This document shows, piece by piece, positions 22,701 to 37,641 of a stretch of 64,000 nucleotides of DNA. Origin of the DNA: Xiphias gladius (Eukaryota > Chordata > Actinopteri > Istiophoriformes > Xiphiidae); the NCBI RefSeq assembly GCF_016859285.1, contig NC_053417.1, positions 16,627,206-16,691,205 of the forward strand, given 5' to 3'. The notes below the pieces were generated by a model. It was not told where the DNA came from. It worked only from the letters and a program-made list of their open reading frames with translations, and searched no databases. The translations under genes and the position numbers were made by a program. Positions within the stretch are counted from its first letter, which is position 1. Every line of letters starts with the position of its first letter.

Positions 22701-25700
22701 GAGAAGACAGTCGGCGAGGTGGGGCCTACCCTGATGAACTGGGTGAGTATCTCCGTGGAAACCACGGAGAGAGAAGAAGAGAAAAGGGCACAACCCACCT
22801 TCACTCTCTCCATTTCCGGTATTTCGTCTCACGTTCCTCTCTAAACCAGAGTCACAGAGATTAGTCTGCCTACACCTCTGCTTTTATCTGACTTCAAATT
22901 TCTTCCCTCATTTCTCCTTTGCCCCCCACCCATCCTTTTTCCTCTCTGCAGTTCCCTTGCCTGGAGGCCTATGTTACATACTGCTGTAACCAAGTGGGGG
23001 CCAAAGCCCTGCTGGACCAGAAAAAACATGAGAAGAGAGTGGAGCACTTCCTGCGCCTGTGTCAGGAGTCTTCGTTCAGCCGGAAACTGGACCTGTGGAA
23101 CTTCCTGGATCTCCCTCGAAGCCGTTTGGTCAAATACCCCCTGCTTCTGAAAGAGATACAGAAGTGCACACCTCCAGAGCACCCTGATGAGGACACCTTG
23201 CCTGATGCTGTAAGTTAGTGTGTTGCGCATTCACTCACATGTGTATACACATGTGAATATGAATACATACATCAGATTATTTAGGATAATTGCTAATTCA
23301 AAATGTCAACCCCTGGACTTGCAGACTTTGGTATTAGGTACCATGACTGGTCTAAGGACACTGAGATGCAAGAGGATAAAATGCACAAGATAGAGAGTTT
23401 CCTGAATAACAAACATTGCTCAGGATATGTAATTTATATCCACATTTGCAGTTTGTACAAGAGACGGACCTGAATTTAGATGGATCTGATTTTAATGGAG
23501 CATGAAAACTAGCATTTGTCTCTCTGACTTTGTAGATTATAACACTCAAATCCAAATGATTAAATTAAATAAAACTGTTATCTATGTGTACAATATCAAA
23601 TATCAATCACTATCAAATAAATAGTCTACATTTAGGCTTTTGGATATTGGCTTAAATAGATTAGTATACCCACTGTTATCTTTCAAAATTATGAAATCCA
23701 TCTATTTGCAAATATGGGAAGTCCAAACTTTCATGGATTCAGCTAGTGTTTCCTTTTTAAATCTGGACATTCTTTGCAAATTTGCACCTCCAAAGGTTAG
23801 CAAAAGATAACAGTTTAATGATACATGAACTTCTTTAGGCACTTATACTGTGATGTGCCATGTGTAACTTGAAAAATACCATGATTATATTCATGAATTT
23901 ACCTGGTCTGAAATGACTGTATACCAAAGGAGACTCAAGTGATTAGAAATGAAAAATCTGTAGCTGTTCAGGAGGTAGCCTGCCTTTTTCTATGGACATT
24001 TAAGGCTTAAATTAGAGACAATAAACACACTACATGTGCAATTCACACACACATTTTGCATAACACTTTGTTTTGCTCAGTTGGAGCTGATCCAGAGCAT
24101 CGTGGCCGAGGTTAACAAGAAGACAGGGGAGGCTGAGTGTCAGTTCTACAGGCGGGGTCTCAGCTACCTCGAAGAGAGCCAGAGACTACCAGAGATCCAG
24201 CTGTCCCGCTTCCTCTACTGCCACGGAGAGCTCAAGAACAACAAGGGCCAGGTAGCGGCTCTCTGTTGTTATGTTTTACTATTCTTCTTTTCCACTGATT
24301 GAACTTAGAGTGGTTCTCTTGGGGTTGTTTTGATTTGTTTGTATCTTATCTGAAAAGGGTCAAGTCCTCTACAGCAGGGTTAATCCATAAAACTACAGAC
24401 CTTTGCTCCTCTCTGCCCCTGTATAGATTTTGATCATAAGCCCCTCATAGGAGTGTTGCACTACCCTGTGTTTTGAAAGTGCACTCTGTATCATCTCCTT
24501 GATATTGTAATTATAATGTAATTCCTATGTATATATAAAAATCCAATTTATTTAAATGATAATCTTTATAAAGATGTTACAGTCATATCTGAATAATAGG
24601 TGATTTTACTTTGATTTTCCTAATGTATGTTTGAATATAAAGCCATGTCTCTCACTTTGTGTGTGTCTGTCCCCTCTGTCAGCGGCTGCATGTATTTCTG
24701 TTTGAGCTGGCGTTGGTGCTGACCAGACCGGGGGAGGACAGAGAAGGGGGTCATGTGTTCCATGTGTACAGACAGCCTCTGCCCAATGCCTTGATAAATC
24801 TGGAGGAGATCCCAGATGGGGAGGCTGGTGGAGGGAGCACCTTCAGAGGAGCCTTCACTGGGGGAAATGATAAAGGTAACATATACAGAACATATCCTCT
24901 ACATGTTGTATTAGTTTCTAAATTATAAGAGGACACTGCTGACGGGCTGCAACTAATTAGTTCTTAGTAGATTATTTTCAATACAGATCATTTTTCTTTA
25001 TTTTTTTTCAATTGATTGATTATTCTATAGATAGTAGTCAAAAATGCTCATCTCAAGTTTATATAGCTCAAGCTAAAATTTTCAAATGGCTTGTTTTGTT
25101 TCAACAATTGTCAGAACCCCACAAATATTCAGTTTACAAAGAGATTTGGAGAATTTTTAAGCTGTAACTAGCAAATAGTTGGCATCTTGTCTTGATAAAT
25201 GACTTAAACAATTACATGAGGATCAAAAGTGTTGATGAATGATGTTCTGATGATCAGCTAATCAAGTAATTGTTTCAGAATGACAGTAATGTATGCATAC
25301 TTTATTTCTGCATACATGACCTGTGTACTTGATTTCAGGTTTATTTATACCTTTTGTTTCCTTTTTGCTGGTGAGGCGAGAGGTTAAATTTAGGTTACAA
25401 TTGAGCCCATAGACTGAGAGAAAGCCCTGCCACGCCACTCCATTCGTTGAATTGAAACCTACGGTCTTGCCTGCATTCAGTTCCCCTCCTTCCTCTCTCT
25501 GTCTCTCTCTCATCCCCTAGTGAAGAACTGCTTCCGTGTGAGCAGCAGAGGGCGCTCCAAAGCTCACCCTTACAGCCTGCAGGCCAACGACTCCTTCAGC
25601 AAGCAGCAGTGGATCACCTGTCTGCGCCAAGCGATTGTCCAGTCGCGAGACAAGACTGCCCAGACCAGCCCGTCGCAGCTCCCCCCTCACCATGATCCCG

Positions 25701-25768
25701 CCCTGTATCACATAGCCGAGCTCAGCCTCAGCTCGGACACAGAAATGGCAGACCACACCAGTCGCTGA
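19760..25768 (+). CDS. arhgef3: Rho guanine nucleotide exchange factor 3-like (XPLN/NET1 family)
   Basis: The product should load GTP on RhoA-type GTPases through a DH-PH module. I read 13 coding exons: 19760-19797, 20198-20261, 20376-20426, 21041-21097, 21262-21369, 21465-21623, 21968-22030, 22180-22276, 22666-22742, 22952-23209, 24081-24251, 24683-24875 and 25521-25768. They join in frame to 527 residues (human ARHGEF3 526). The N-terminus has a basic KKRKQ, possibly a nuclear signal as in NET1, and an acidic stretch (DEEEEEEGE). Family signatures follow: EPSNKRVKP, RSISFRTEARP, LTAKEIKRQE, a DH domain with SRKLDLWNFLDLPRSRLVKYP, and a PH domain ending near SLQANDSFSKQQW. RSISFR and LT.KEIKRQE favour ARHGEF3 over NET1, but a NET1-like paralogue is not excluded. 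It lies about 8 kb upstream of rhoa, its expected type of substrate. The first two exons are the least certain. Confidence 0.85.
24942..25275. repeat. Dispersed 'GGCTGCAACTAA' repeat, arhgef3 intron copy
   Basis: Begins GGGCTGCAACTAATTAG and holds TTGATTGATTATTCTATAG, a CAGAACCCCACAAATATTCA motif and a degenerate far end. This matches a short non-coding repeat I know to be common in teleosts. Related copies occur in the rhoa intron at about 34119 and 34550. Confidence 0.55.
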
Positions 25769-26044
25769 CTGTCAGGCCGATCCTCAAGAACCCTGTGGGG
25801 TCTCCACAGATGTGTACATTGACATTGGAGAAAAATAAATAAATGGGACTGTTTGTGAAAGATGATTGTGCTTGCACACACGTATAGAATTTCCAACATG
25901 GATAACTTTCTTTTGTTGCTCTTTCTGATGGATTGTGTGATTGTGGTGATGTGTACTGTACAGCTTTGGAACAGTAGTTCTGAATGTGAATTTGCCATTT
26001 AAAATGTTGTTGCTATCTGTGTTTTGTGTTTTGTTTTTTTTTTA

Positions 26045-26050
26045 AATAAA
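26045..26050 (+). terminator. arhgef3: Poly(A) signal of arhgef3
   Basis: AATAAA in TTTAAATAAACTGA, 277 bases after the stop. An earlier AATAAATAAA near 25834 is a possible weaker or alternative site. Confidence 0.55.
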
Positions 26051-26279
26051 CTGACACTTTAAACGTTTATTGAGGTACTCGTGGAAAAGTACACAAAGAA
26101 AGGTCTAAGTATAGCCAACAAGATCTACAGAGAAAAGATTAAAGATGATTATCCTCCCTCCCTCCCTCCTTCTTTCTCTCCTTGTCCCTCTGACACGGGT
26201 GACAGGGCAGGGGAGAGAGGTAGACTTTCAGTTCTAGCCTACAGACCCACAGTGAAACAGTAGATGTCCCCTTATGCAT

Positions 26280-27105
26280 TTTTAACAGCTCAGCAGGTGA
26301 TGGGAACAGTTCGGTTGGGACAGTTTGTCTGCAGATAGAGTGACCAAGTGATCAGGTGAGTCCAAACTGCTCTGTTTATTTGCTAATGCTACAATATTTG
26401 TCAGGCATTATTTGCAAACTGATTTCGTTTGTAAGATTTTACCGTTGACCGACACTTAATGGCAATGAGAGTTTAGATTTGGCTTTGATAAAATCTCAGA
26501 TCATACCTTGGTTGTAAGATTGGCATGTTCTGTTTTACAGTGTATATAATTGACTCTTTTAAGTAAGTTCACCCTAGTTTTACAGCTTAATCAATGGACA
26601 CTTGATAAAAAAAATTATCTTCTTTTTGTAACTATGTGGAGTCTAAAAGATATGTTTATATCTGGATTCACTGAGGTCTCCGTCAGACCATGGCGTTCTG
26701 AGCTGCTCTGCATGCTGTAATTATGAAAGCGAATTGTTAGCCAGAGTGGATCAACTCGACCTATGCAAGATAAGGCTTCTACCTTAAAGGGATGCTCATT
26801 CACAAATTAATCCATTCTTTTGCCCTCAGCTGTGAATGACGTCCCCCGTCATTTTCCTGGAAAGTAAGGATAATACTCCACCATACTTCATACATTGAAA
26901 AAGGGGACTCGCTCTCTTTCAGGCAGGTTATCTGCTAAAACCACACCCTGCTCACCTTCGACCCTGCATGTGAAAAAAAAACGAGGTGGTGCATCTTGCC
27001 CAGTCTGAGGTGCAAACCACCCGGCTTGCATTTCTTGGGGAAACTCTTCTATCTCTCTCAGGATCCCTTTTGGTAGACACTCGTGAGGTTTACCTGTAAA
27101 ATAGG
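26280..27105 (+). other. Upstream region and probable 5' UTR exons of usp21
   Basis: A donor-like GTGAGT follows GTGATCAG at 26355, and a pyrimidine-rich acceptor (CTATCTCTCTCAG) ends at 27061, 45 bases before the start codon. An untranslated first exon ending at 26355 spliced to 27062 is a reasonable model. The sequence between holds no recognised gene. Confidence 0.35.
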
Positions 27106-30100
27106 ATGCCCGGAGCCAGCGGTGTCAACGTGGAGGGGTCCTGTGAGGCCCTGTGTCGAACCCTGGTGTCTCAGAACGGCCTCCAGAGAGAGACGGCTGA
27201 CATCTCCCAGTCTGTCCTCTACACCTCACTGATGGGTCTGCTTCTGGTCGCTGACAATGAGGTGTGCACAACACAACACAGCATAACCCTTTAATTTACG
27301 CTCAAACCTTTACGACTGGCAGTCTTGAAAGTTTGTTCTTAATGTGATAATTGATGGGACACTCATGACACAAACATTTACACAGACAATGAAATTGTTT
27401 AAAAAATGAATGGAGAGTCTATATCGACACACACGTGTTCAAGCACCTGTCAGCAATCCTTGGTCACTAATTGGATGAATGCCTGAGGCTGACCTCCTTT
27501 TAGCCTTTCTTGTAATGCTAATGAGATAAGAAGGCTAAATCTGTCCAACCAATGTTATACACACACTGACATAATGGTGTTTAGACAAACAGACAGTAAC
27601 ATGTACAGACACAGCCAGGGGTCAAACAGTAGGACACACATCCAGTGAGGTACATGTGTATAATTTTTCTTAAGACAAATTAATATACACCTATGTACTG
27701 TGCTTGCAGATGTAACAGGTTTGTAGTTCTACTCAGTAGCTTCCTGTGTTCTTCTTATTTTACAGAAAGAGCAGCTCACCTTAGGAAGTGGAAGGGTTGG
27801 CCTTAGAAACATAGGAAACACAGTAAGTGTTGATGCAGGGTGAAGCCCTTTGAAGAATTACTGTGCCTCCAGAATTGCCAGAATACATTTTTGCATCAAC
27901 ATGCTCACCTTCCCCTTTACTTTGTCTCCAACTTAGTGTTTCCTGAATGCAGTAGTCCAGTGTTTGTCTCACACGCGTGGCCTACGGAACTACTGCCTCC
28001 TCAAGTCCTACAGGCATGAGAAGTTCTCCAAAGAGGAGGCTAAGCTCATGGAAGGTATGTTCCTCTCTCCTGATGTTCTCTCCTCTCCATGTTCTTTTTC
28101 TTGCACATAATGTTTTTGTTTTGTTTGTCATTTTCTCATTTTACCTTTTCTTCCTGTACTAGCTTTCTCTCAGGTGCTGTCAGGCCTTTGGGATGTAAAT
28201 GAAGGAGATACAATTGTAAATCCACGACAGTTTTACAGTATTTTTAAAGAAGCGGTGCCTTATTTTAGTGGTTACAGGTGAGAATATTGATGATTTTTTT
28301 TCTTTTTCTCAATTTCAACAGCATCTTTCCAAGAGACTTTTGTGCAGGCAGCATTACTGCTTTGCAAATGCAAACACTTACTACTCTGTATATTTATGAA
28401 GGCAGACTCAGAAAGTATTTAGAAATGTAAATCCTATCAAGCAATGTGCTGTGTATGCAATGCAATATACAGTCCTCTTCTGTTTCAGCACAACTGTTTC
28501 AAGGGCGAGAGAAACTGTAACCTATTTCACTTAACTTTCTACTCTGCAACCAGTAGAGCTGCTGCTTTTTGGTTTTATAGTTGAGACTTGTACAGAGGTA
28601 GCTGCCTGTAGAAGTGACATTAATAAATCTCTCTCTACCTCTGTTTCTGTGTTTAACCCAGTCAACAGGATGCTCAGGAGTTTCTCAGGTTCCTGTTGGA
28701 CAAACTGCACACAGAAATCAACCGCAAACCCTACATCCGACGAACAGGGAAGGAGCCCGAACAAAAATATGCCATATTTAGGTGTGTATGTTTATGTGTA
28801 AAAGAACCTATCTTTGATACTAATACTAATATCATTCATGTGGCCACATTTTGTTTATCTCTATTTCCCTCATCTCTTATCCTCCCCTAGACTTTCCGAA
28901 GAGTCAGCTGCCATGTGGAAGAAGCACTCAGAGAGAGATGACAGCAGAATAGTAGGTGAGGGGAACAATCCAGTCATAGCCATCGATCAGTATCATCTGC
29001 ATTAAAAGTTCAATGTAGGCGACCACTGATGTTCTTTTCGAATGTCACCCACTTGGCCCCTCTGACAGACCTGTTCTCAGGCCAGCTGCGGAGCTCGCTG
29101 CATTGCTCTGTGTGCTCCCACTACTCCAACACATTCGATGTGTTCTGTGATCTGTCGCTGCCCATCCCCAAGAGAAGCTTTGCAGGGGAGGTCACGCTGA
29201 GGGAGTGCCTGGACCTCTTCTCTCAGGAGGAGAAACTGGACAAGGAAAATTCGCCAGTAAGTTAACACAGAGAGTGCAAAAACAATGGAGCATGATACAT
29301 CAGTGCGTCTTAATGTTTAGGGTCAAAGTTCAGTGAGACTGACGGTGTGAGCTAGGAATGGTTTAGGCCAAAACTGCGTTTTTTCATCCATCCGTAGCCT
29401 GTACTTTTCAGTTTTATACATTCAAGTTTCCATGTGCTTGTTGAAACATGGAGTAAATATAAACTGTAGATAAGATGAACTGGCATCCCTGATTACATAC
29501 CTGATCTCACTTGTCTCCTATAACACCCAAATGGACTTCCAAAAAGATTAGTTAAGGGCTACCTTTTCTTCTCTTTTATCTTTCTTTATTTGTTTTCAAA
29601 ATGAAAACCTCATGGTAAAAGACATACAACAATAGAGCATCAATAGATACGAGCAGGGGAGGACAGAATTCAAAGGGCGTATGTCCTACCCAATAAAAAA
29701 AACAATTCAGTCATAAAAGAGGAAACTAACTATCAACAACAAGACAAAATATTTAAAAAAAAAAACTAACTAAAGTTAGTGGTATCTTAATTTTGAGAAA
29801 TATGAAAGAAATATGAGGGAAATCCTCTCTGACAATTGGTCTGAGAATTGATTCAAAAAATTTTGGAAAGTGTCAGGGAGCCCGTCAGGTACAAATAAAT
29901 ACTTACACATGAATGCATATGTTAAAAGTATTAACATTATAAATAGTTGACTTGAATTTGTTGCCATTTTTAAAGCCCCTGAAACCTTGGATCCAATTCC
30001 TAATGATTTCTCTATAAGATTGACTATTCATGATTAAATAAACACCAATTAAGATTAAGTTTGAAAATAAAGCTATTATCGATCATTATTATTTAGAGTT

Positions 30101-31948
30101 TCAGACTCAAACACTCAGTCATTCTGTTTCAGCAGGGCTGCTTGGGTGTGGTGTCAATAGAAACACATAACCCCACAGCTTTCATCACATTTTGACCCAA
30201 CTGTTGCTAAATTTTGATTGCTGCATAGACACACTATCTTATCTCCACCCACTTCAACCCAGTAAAAAGGTCACAGACAAAAAAGTACAGACTGAAATCT
30301 TTCATGTGAAAGCAGAAGTTTTTTTTTTCCTTCGTAGAAAGTCACTTGTTCATCTAGAACCCCATCTCTCATAATAAGAAGCTGATTGATATCTTGTTGT
30401 GTAAAATGTTGAAGTGTGTGTCTGTTTGTTCATGTGTGTTTCAGATGTGTGAGAGGTGCAACAGGCATACAGAGTGCACCAAGCGGCTGTCCATCCAGAG
30501 GTTTCCCCAGGTTATTGTGATCCGTATCCTTGGCGACAACTCCTACTTACTGAATTAACATTATTACCAAGTGATGTTTTATGTGCAGGAAGTTTTGATG
30601 ATGCTTAACTGTCTCGATCAGATCTGAATCGTTTTACGACATCACGGTGGTCTATCAGTAAAAGCACAGTATATGTGTCCTTCCCACTCACTAACCTGGA
30701 CCTCGGACCCTACGGACCTGTGGACTGCGGTAACGCTACCAAACATTTCCCTCAATTTATCCATGAACATGTCTCATTTATTCCTTCATCCAGCGCATGA
30801 TCTCCTCTCATGTGCATGCCTGGATCAATCATATGTGTTACTGTGTGTCATTTAATTTATTCTGGGAATGAAGTGAAAAGTTGAATAATAAAATGTGCAC
30901 GAGGGGTTAAAAAACAGGGGGCTTGTCAAGGTTCCCCTTTTTAAAAGAAAGAAAAGGAGCCACACGAGGGTGATAGTAATTCATTTTGACCAAAGGAAGA
31001 CGAGTACACAATATTTTTGAAAGCTTGCTTCATAGCATTTTGTTTTGATAGTTGACAGTTGAGAGACACAAGAGACATGAGGAGAAAGAGATGTGGACGA
31101 TTTGCAAAAAAACAACAACACAACTGTACTTCAAGTATGGCAAGATGGGCCACCAGAGCAATCGATTCAACCAGAGCAAACATTTAGATAAATAGATAAA
31201 TAAAGATGCTCATGCTTCATTTTATGATATGAAAATGTTGAGTATGAAGCTATTCCCTGAAAACATTTCACTGACTGACAAAATTAATATCCATTACATG
31301 TTGATTAACTAATTTAAAAAAATCAACCAATTAAAATGCAAATTAATAGAAAACAATGGCATATTTGCATATAATCAACAGCTCAACCACAGCTCATGTG
31401 CTTTTAATTAGATATTGTTGGTAGTTTTTATTTTAAGTGACGGATGAAAGCAATTTCTCACAACAGGTAGATTATTCCATCCTTTTCAAACTTGGAAAAC
31501 TGACACAACACACTTCTGAAGAACAGAATTACTAAGTCATTATATTCATGTGTGTCCCCACAGGCCCAATTCTGTATGATTTATACGCGATATGTAACCA
31601 TGCTGGGACGGTGAACATGGGCCACTACACAGCCTGCTGTTCAGATGAAAATGGTTGGTGCTTCTACAATGACTCCAGGTGAGACTCCCCCTGCACCCAG
31701 ATCTTTGTGTTTCATTTACAGTGCCCTGTCAACTGCATGTCACAGACAGCCTATTTAAAAAGGCTGCAGTACCCTTGGGTCATCCTTATGGAGGGACCTT
31801 CTACATAAACTTGGAGCTGTTTCTCATGATTACTCTCCATCTATTCACCTGCAGTGTGACTCCAGTCTCAGAGAACCAGCTTCAGACCAATCAAGCCTAT
31901 GTGCTCTTCTACCAACGCAGCAACAGCACCGCCACCGTCAGGAAATAG
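27106..31948 (+). CDS. usp21: Ubiquitin-specific protease, USP21 type (USP2/USP21 family)
   Basis: A cysteine protease that removes ubiquitin from substrates. I read 11 exons: 27106-27261, 27766-27822, 27937-28054, 28163-28277, 28662-28781, 28891-28955, 29069-29256, 30445-30523, 30622-30729, 31564-31678 and 31855-31948. They join in frame to 404 residues. The catalytic set is visible: Cys in GLRNIGNTCFLNA, the fingers-region GYSQQDAQEFLRFLLD, the His in MGHYTACC and the Asp/Asn in FYNDSS. Two CxxC pairs (CSVC and CERC) fit the zinc site of the family. DLSLPIPKRSFAG, HLNRF and SVTPVSENQ are closer to USP21 than to USP2. The N-terminal extension is only about 60 residues, against about 200 in human USP21, so either this is a short isoform or upstream coding exons were missed. 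The ATG at 27106 is the first in the exon. Confidence 0.85.
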
Positions 31949-32394
31949 ACCTGAGACTGGCTGAGTCAGGCAGCCAATCAGAGCAACTTTACCTCCAGTA
32001 TCCATAGAAACAAACAGGAGCAGCGGTGCTGTAGCCTAACTCTGGCATCTATGAACTTCTCAGTCTCAGTGAGCATGCCCATAAATAAACTCTGAGGAGG
32101 AGGAGAGATAAACTACATTTTTCTGAAAATATACTTTAATATCTAAATATCTGTGTCCAATGCTGTCTTTTTATCTTAATCTCCTTCCACATGGACAGTT
32201 AACCCTGAAACTTGAAATCATTAAAATGTGATAGCCTATATTTTCTCTCTAACCAAATTATAATTTCCATGTATATATATTCATATATGTATTTTTTTAC
32301 GTTTGTGTCTACTGCACAAAAAGATAAAAATATTTTGTACATATGGACAAATGACACAACTGAATGTATTGCATTACCGATATTTGAAACAGTC

Positions 32395-32400
32395 AATAAA
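32395..32400 (+). terminator. usp21: Poly(A) signal of usp21
   Basis: AATAAA in ACAGTCAATAAAAGACC, about 450 bases after the stop and before the microsatellite and MITE. Confidence 0.6.
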
Positions 32401-32460
32401 AGACCAATGAAAAAGTCTGATGATTAGACTCGAATGAAATTAAGAGCCATTGACTTTATT

Positions 32461-32461
32461 A

Positions 32462-32489
<28 letters not shown>
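32461..32489. repeat. (TTG)n microsatellite next to the MITE
   Basis: About nine TTG units. The last eight bases (GTTGTTAT) also serve as the left target-site duplication of the adjacent MITE. Confidence 0.85.
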
Positions 32490-32492
<3 letters not shown>

Positions 32493-33044
32493 TGTTGGAA
32501 AAGGTACTCAGGCTCTTAACTTAAATAAAAGTACCAACACATTAATGTAAAAATACTCCATTACCAGTAAAAGCTCTGCAATCTAATACTACTTAAGTAA
32601 AAGTGCAGACGTATTATCAGCTAAATGTACTAACCCAAATGGTCACCAGTTAAATCTGAAGGGTTTTGAGACTATTCATGGGAGTTCTGATAGACAAATC
32701 CTTTGTTTTTCTCTAATCTTTGCTTTTTGTGAAACTGCAGAGTTTTACTTCTTCGGACCTCAAACAGTTGTTTAAGTGCAACCATGTGAGTTTAGAGGTG
32801 AAATGTCTCTGTGGCGGAACCGTCAATACTCGTGGACCAGACTAGACACGGATTTTTTGTAAGGGACCATATGTATATCTATTTATATTTTTTAATATAA
32901 AATTTGTATCAGAAAAGAGAACTAGTAATTAAAGCTGACAGATGTAGTTGAGTATAAGTATAAAGTAACACAAAATGGAGTTACCTCAAAATTGTACTCA
33001 AGTACAGCACTTGACTAAATGCACCTAGTCACAATCGACCACTG
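32490..33044. mobile_element. Non-autonomous hAT-type DNA transposon (MITE)
   Basis: A 555-bp non-coding element. The left end, CAGTGTTGGAAAAGGTACTC, and the repeated ACTTAAGTAAAAGT words match a very common teleost hAT-type MITE. The right end (ACTCAAGTACAGCACTTGAC to GACCACTG) is its degenerate inverted counterpart. The flanks are GTTGTTAT at 32482-32489 and GTTGTAAT at 33045-33052, an 8-bp target-site duplication with seven of eight bases the same, as expected for hAT elements. No transposase frame is present. Confidence 0.8.
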
Positions 33045-33124
33045 GTTGTAATGCTGTATCATATATTGACATGTGATAAATAATCAAACTGTATCAATAT
33101 ATACATGTAGGTGAAGGTGCCGCA

Positions 33125-33227
33125 GCCTGCTGACCAATGACGCAATTGCGCACATGCGTATGAGCGGTGGGCGGAGGGTTCCAGTCGGTCAGGAAGAGGA
33201 GAAAGGCGGACACAGAAACATCAAACG
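33125..33227 (+). promoter_or_regulatory. rhoa: Probable rhoa promoter and untranslated first exon
   Basis: A CCAAT box (GACCAATGACG, about 33133), a GC box (GTGGGCGGAGG) and no TATA box precede a short exon-like stretch ending in TCAAACG with the donor GTAATC at 33228. The first exon would be spliced to the coding exon at 33824. The stretch 33228-33823 shows no gene. Confidence 0.5.
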
Positions 33228-33823
33228 GTAATCTTATTTGGCAATAGCTTTTAAACCTGAAGCCGATTCTTGTTTCAGTCACAGGAGTGTCGCGGTAGTG
33301 CGATGAACGCTGTAGTTATAATTTCAGAGAGAACACCTGGAATGACAGTAATCCGAACCACGGGAAACACCGTTAGCTTTTGCTGCTAGCTGCTGTTAGC
33401 TGGTTTGACAGGCCCGGACTACACCGCACAGCCTTTCAGCAGGAATGGGAACACAGCACGGAAATGTTCTCTGTTTACACCTTCTACCTCCGAGGCAGCC
33501 TCCCTGTTTGCCTGCCGGGACTTTCTGGCTTACATTTATGTCGTGCGTCAGGATCGTTTTAATGAAAATCTAAGATGTAAGGAGACCGGTCTGCTCGCGT
33601 TACCAACGTTCTCGAGTTACTTCTTCTAAACAGGAGGAACTGTTGATGAAACATACCATACACGAGTATTGTACTTGCACCGTATACAACAGAGGAAGTT
33701 TGAACGTCTGTTTGTGCCTTAGTGCACTATTGGTAAAATGTTGGTGGAGTGTATTATTAGTGGAGAGTTGTGACTTTGACTTGATAACCTAAAGATATCC
33801 TTGTTCTGGACTCTTTTTCGTAG

Positions 33824-36101
<2,278 letters not shown>

Positions 36102-37552
36102 GCTCTGGGAGAAGAAGAGGGAGCTGCCCTCAAGCACAGATGGAGAGGGCAGCTTCCAATGAGATTTGACATAGGGGAAAATATTGGGGAGGGCCCAGAA
36201 AAGTTTTGCTGATGCTCGGTTTCTGATCACCCAATTATCCTCAGCAAATTGAAGCAGGTCTGCAATTATTTGATAGGCTTCTACACATTGGTCCTCTGCC
36301 TATACATTAGGTTATGTGCCATTTTGCTCGCGTCTATCAAACATTTTCAGATCTACAAGTCTGTAGGGCAGGTGGTGGGGGGTGATTTGAAGTTGAGTAG
36401 ATGTAAACAGGTTGAAATGTGCCATGATGGGAATGAAGAGAGAAAAGGTCCTTACCAGGCCAAAGACAATGGGGACATGAGAGAGAAAAAGACATTAATA
36501 TAAAATAGTTTTGAATTAAGACCATATCTAAGTGGATTTTTACACAGTGTCGCCTACATGTAGTGCCTTGAGAGCAGTGGTCAAGAAGAGTAAGTGGAGG
36601 GGTATGGATTCATAACTTAGATGGGGTGTTACTTTGTCATTTGTAGTGTCCACACTTCACGTTTGTGAATGCTTTTTCCCCGTCATTGGCTTGGCTTCTT
36701 CAGGCCCATATTCTGACTCAGGCGTTATGCAGGGGTATGCCTAAACTAGATTGTATGAGATATTTTCCCATACTGAATTACTTACCTGAACTTCAGAAAG
36801 TGTGTGTGTGTGCGCGCGCGTGTGCGACTGTATGGTGGTTTGTTTTTTTCCAGTGCAGGTCTGCATGCAGTGAATGTGTGTATATTTGTGTGAGTGTGTA
36901 TTAACATATGTGTCTACGTACTGTATGCATGGAAAGCCTTCTGCGTCACTGACCTAATCCCTTGTTTCCATGCCAAAGTTACCCGTGATGACCACATTTT
37001 ATGGCTCAGATGGGTAATAGATTAACAGCTACTCAGAGTGACATAGAAACCTTCATTTTACTGGAAGATATTGTACTATAGCTAGAGGCACAATCAGGTT
37101 AAACATATGATGCGTTTTTAGGACCTTTTTTGTGTATACCAGAGATTCATTTAATTGTGTTAATCAGTGGGTCAAATCACAAGTGGTGTAGCTGATAAAT
37201 TGAATATTCTTACATATACATGATAGGCTTATCTTATTACTATAATGTCCATTATGTACTGTATGTCTTACAGGGCCTTGTAAGGACATGTTAATGATGT
37301 GTAATTCAAGTTTGCCTTTTACTCAACTCTCCCCATCGCCCCTTTGACGATATTGTCATTATTGTACTATAACTTTTTATTGTTAATGTCTCTAATTTTC
37401 TTAGTATTTTTTAATCATTATACTTAATCCTGCTATTATGATCAGCTTATGTCAGTTAAATGATAAATTGTAACCGTAGCATTATTTCATTTAATTAATT
37501 GAAGGTCAAGCTTGGGGTGCAAGGTTGGAAGGTTTTGGGGGCGGGCTGCTAG

Positions 37553-37593
<41 letters not shown>

Positions 37594-37641
37594 GTACTGT
37601 GACATATTGGGATTTCTGGATTTTTTTTTTTTCCAAATAAA
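36102..37641 (+). other. rhoa: 3' UTR of rhoa with poly(A) signal at 37636-37641
   Basis: About 1.5 kb of non-coding sequence ends at AAATAAAGCTGG. It holds a short TG/CG-rich stretch near 36798 and an uninterrupted T run at about 37556-37590. No other gene is seen. Confidence 0.55.
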
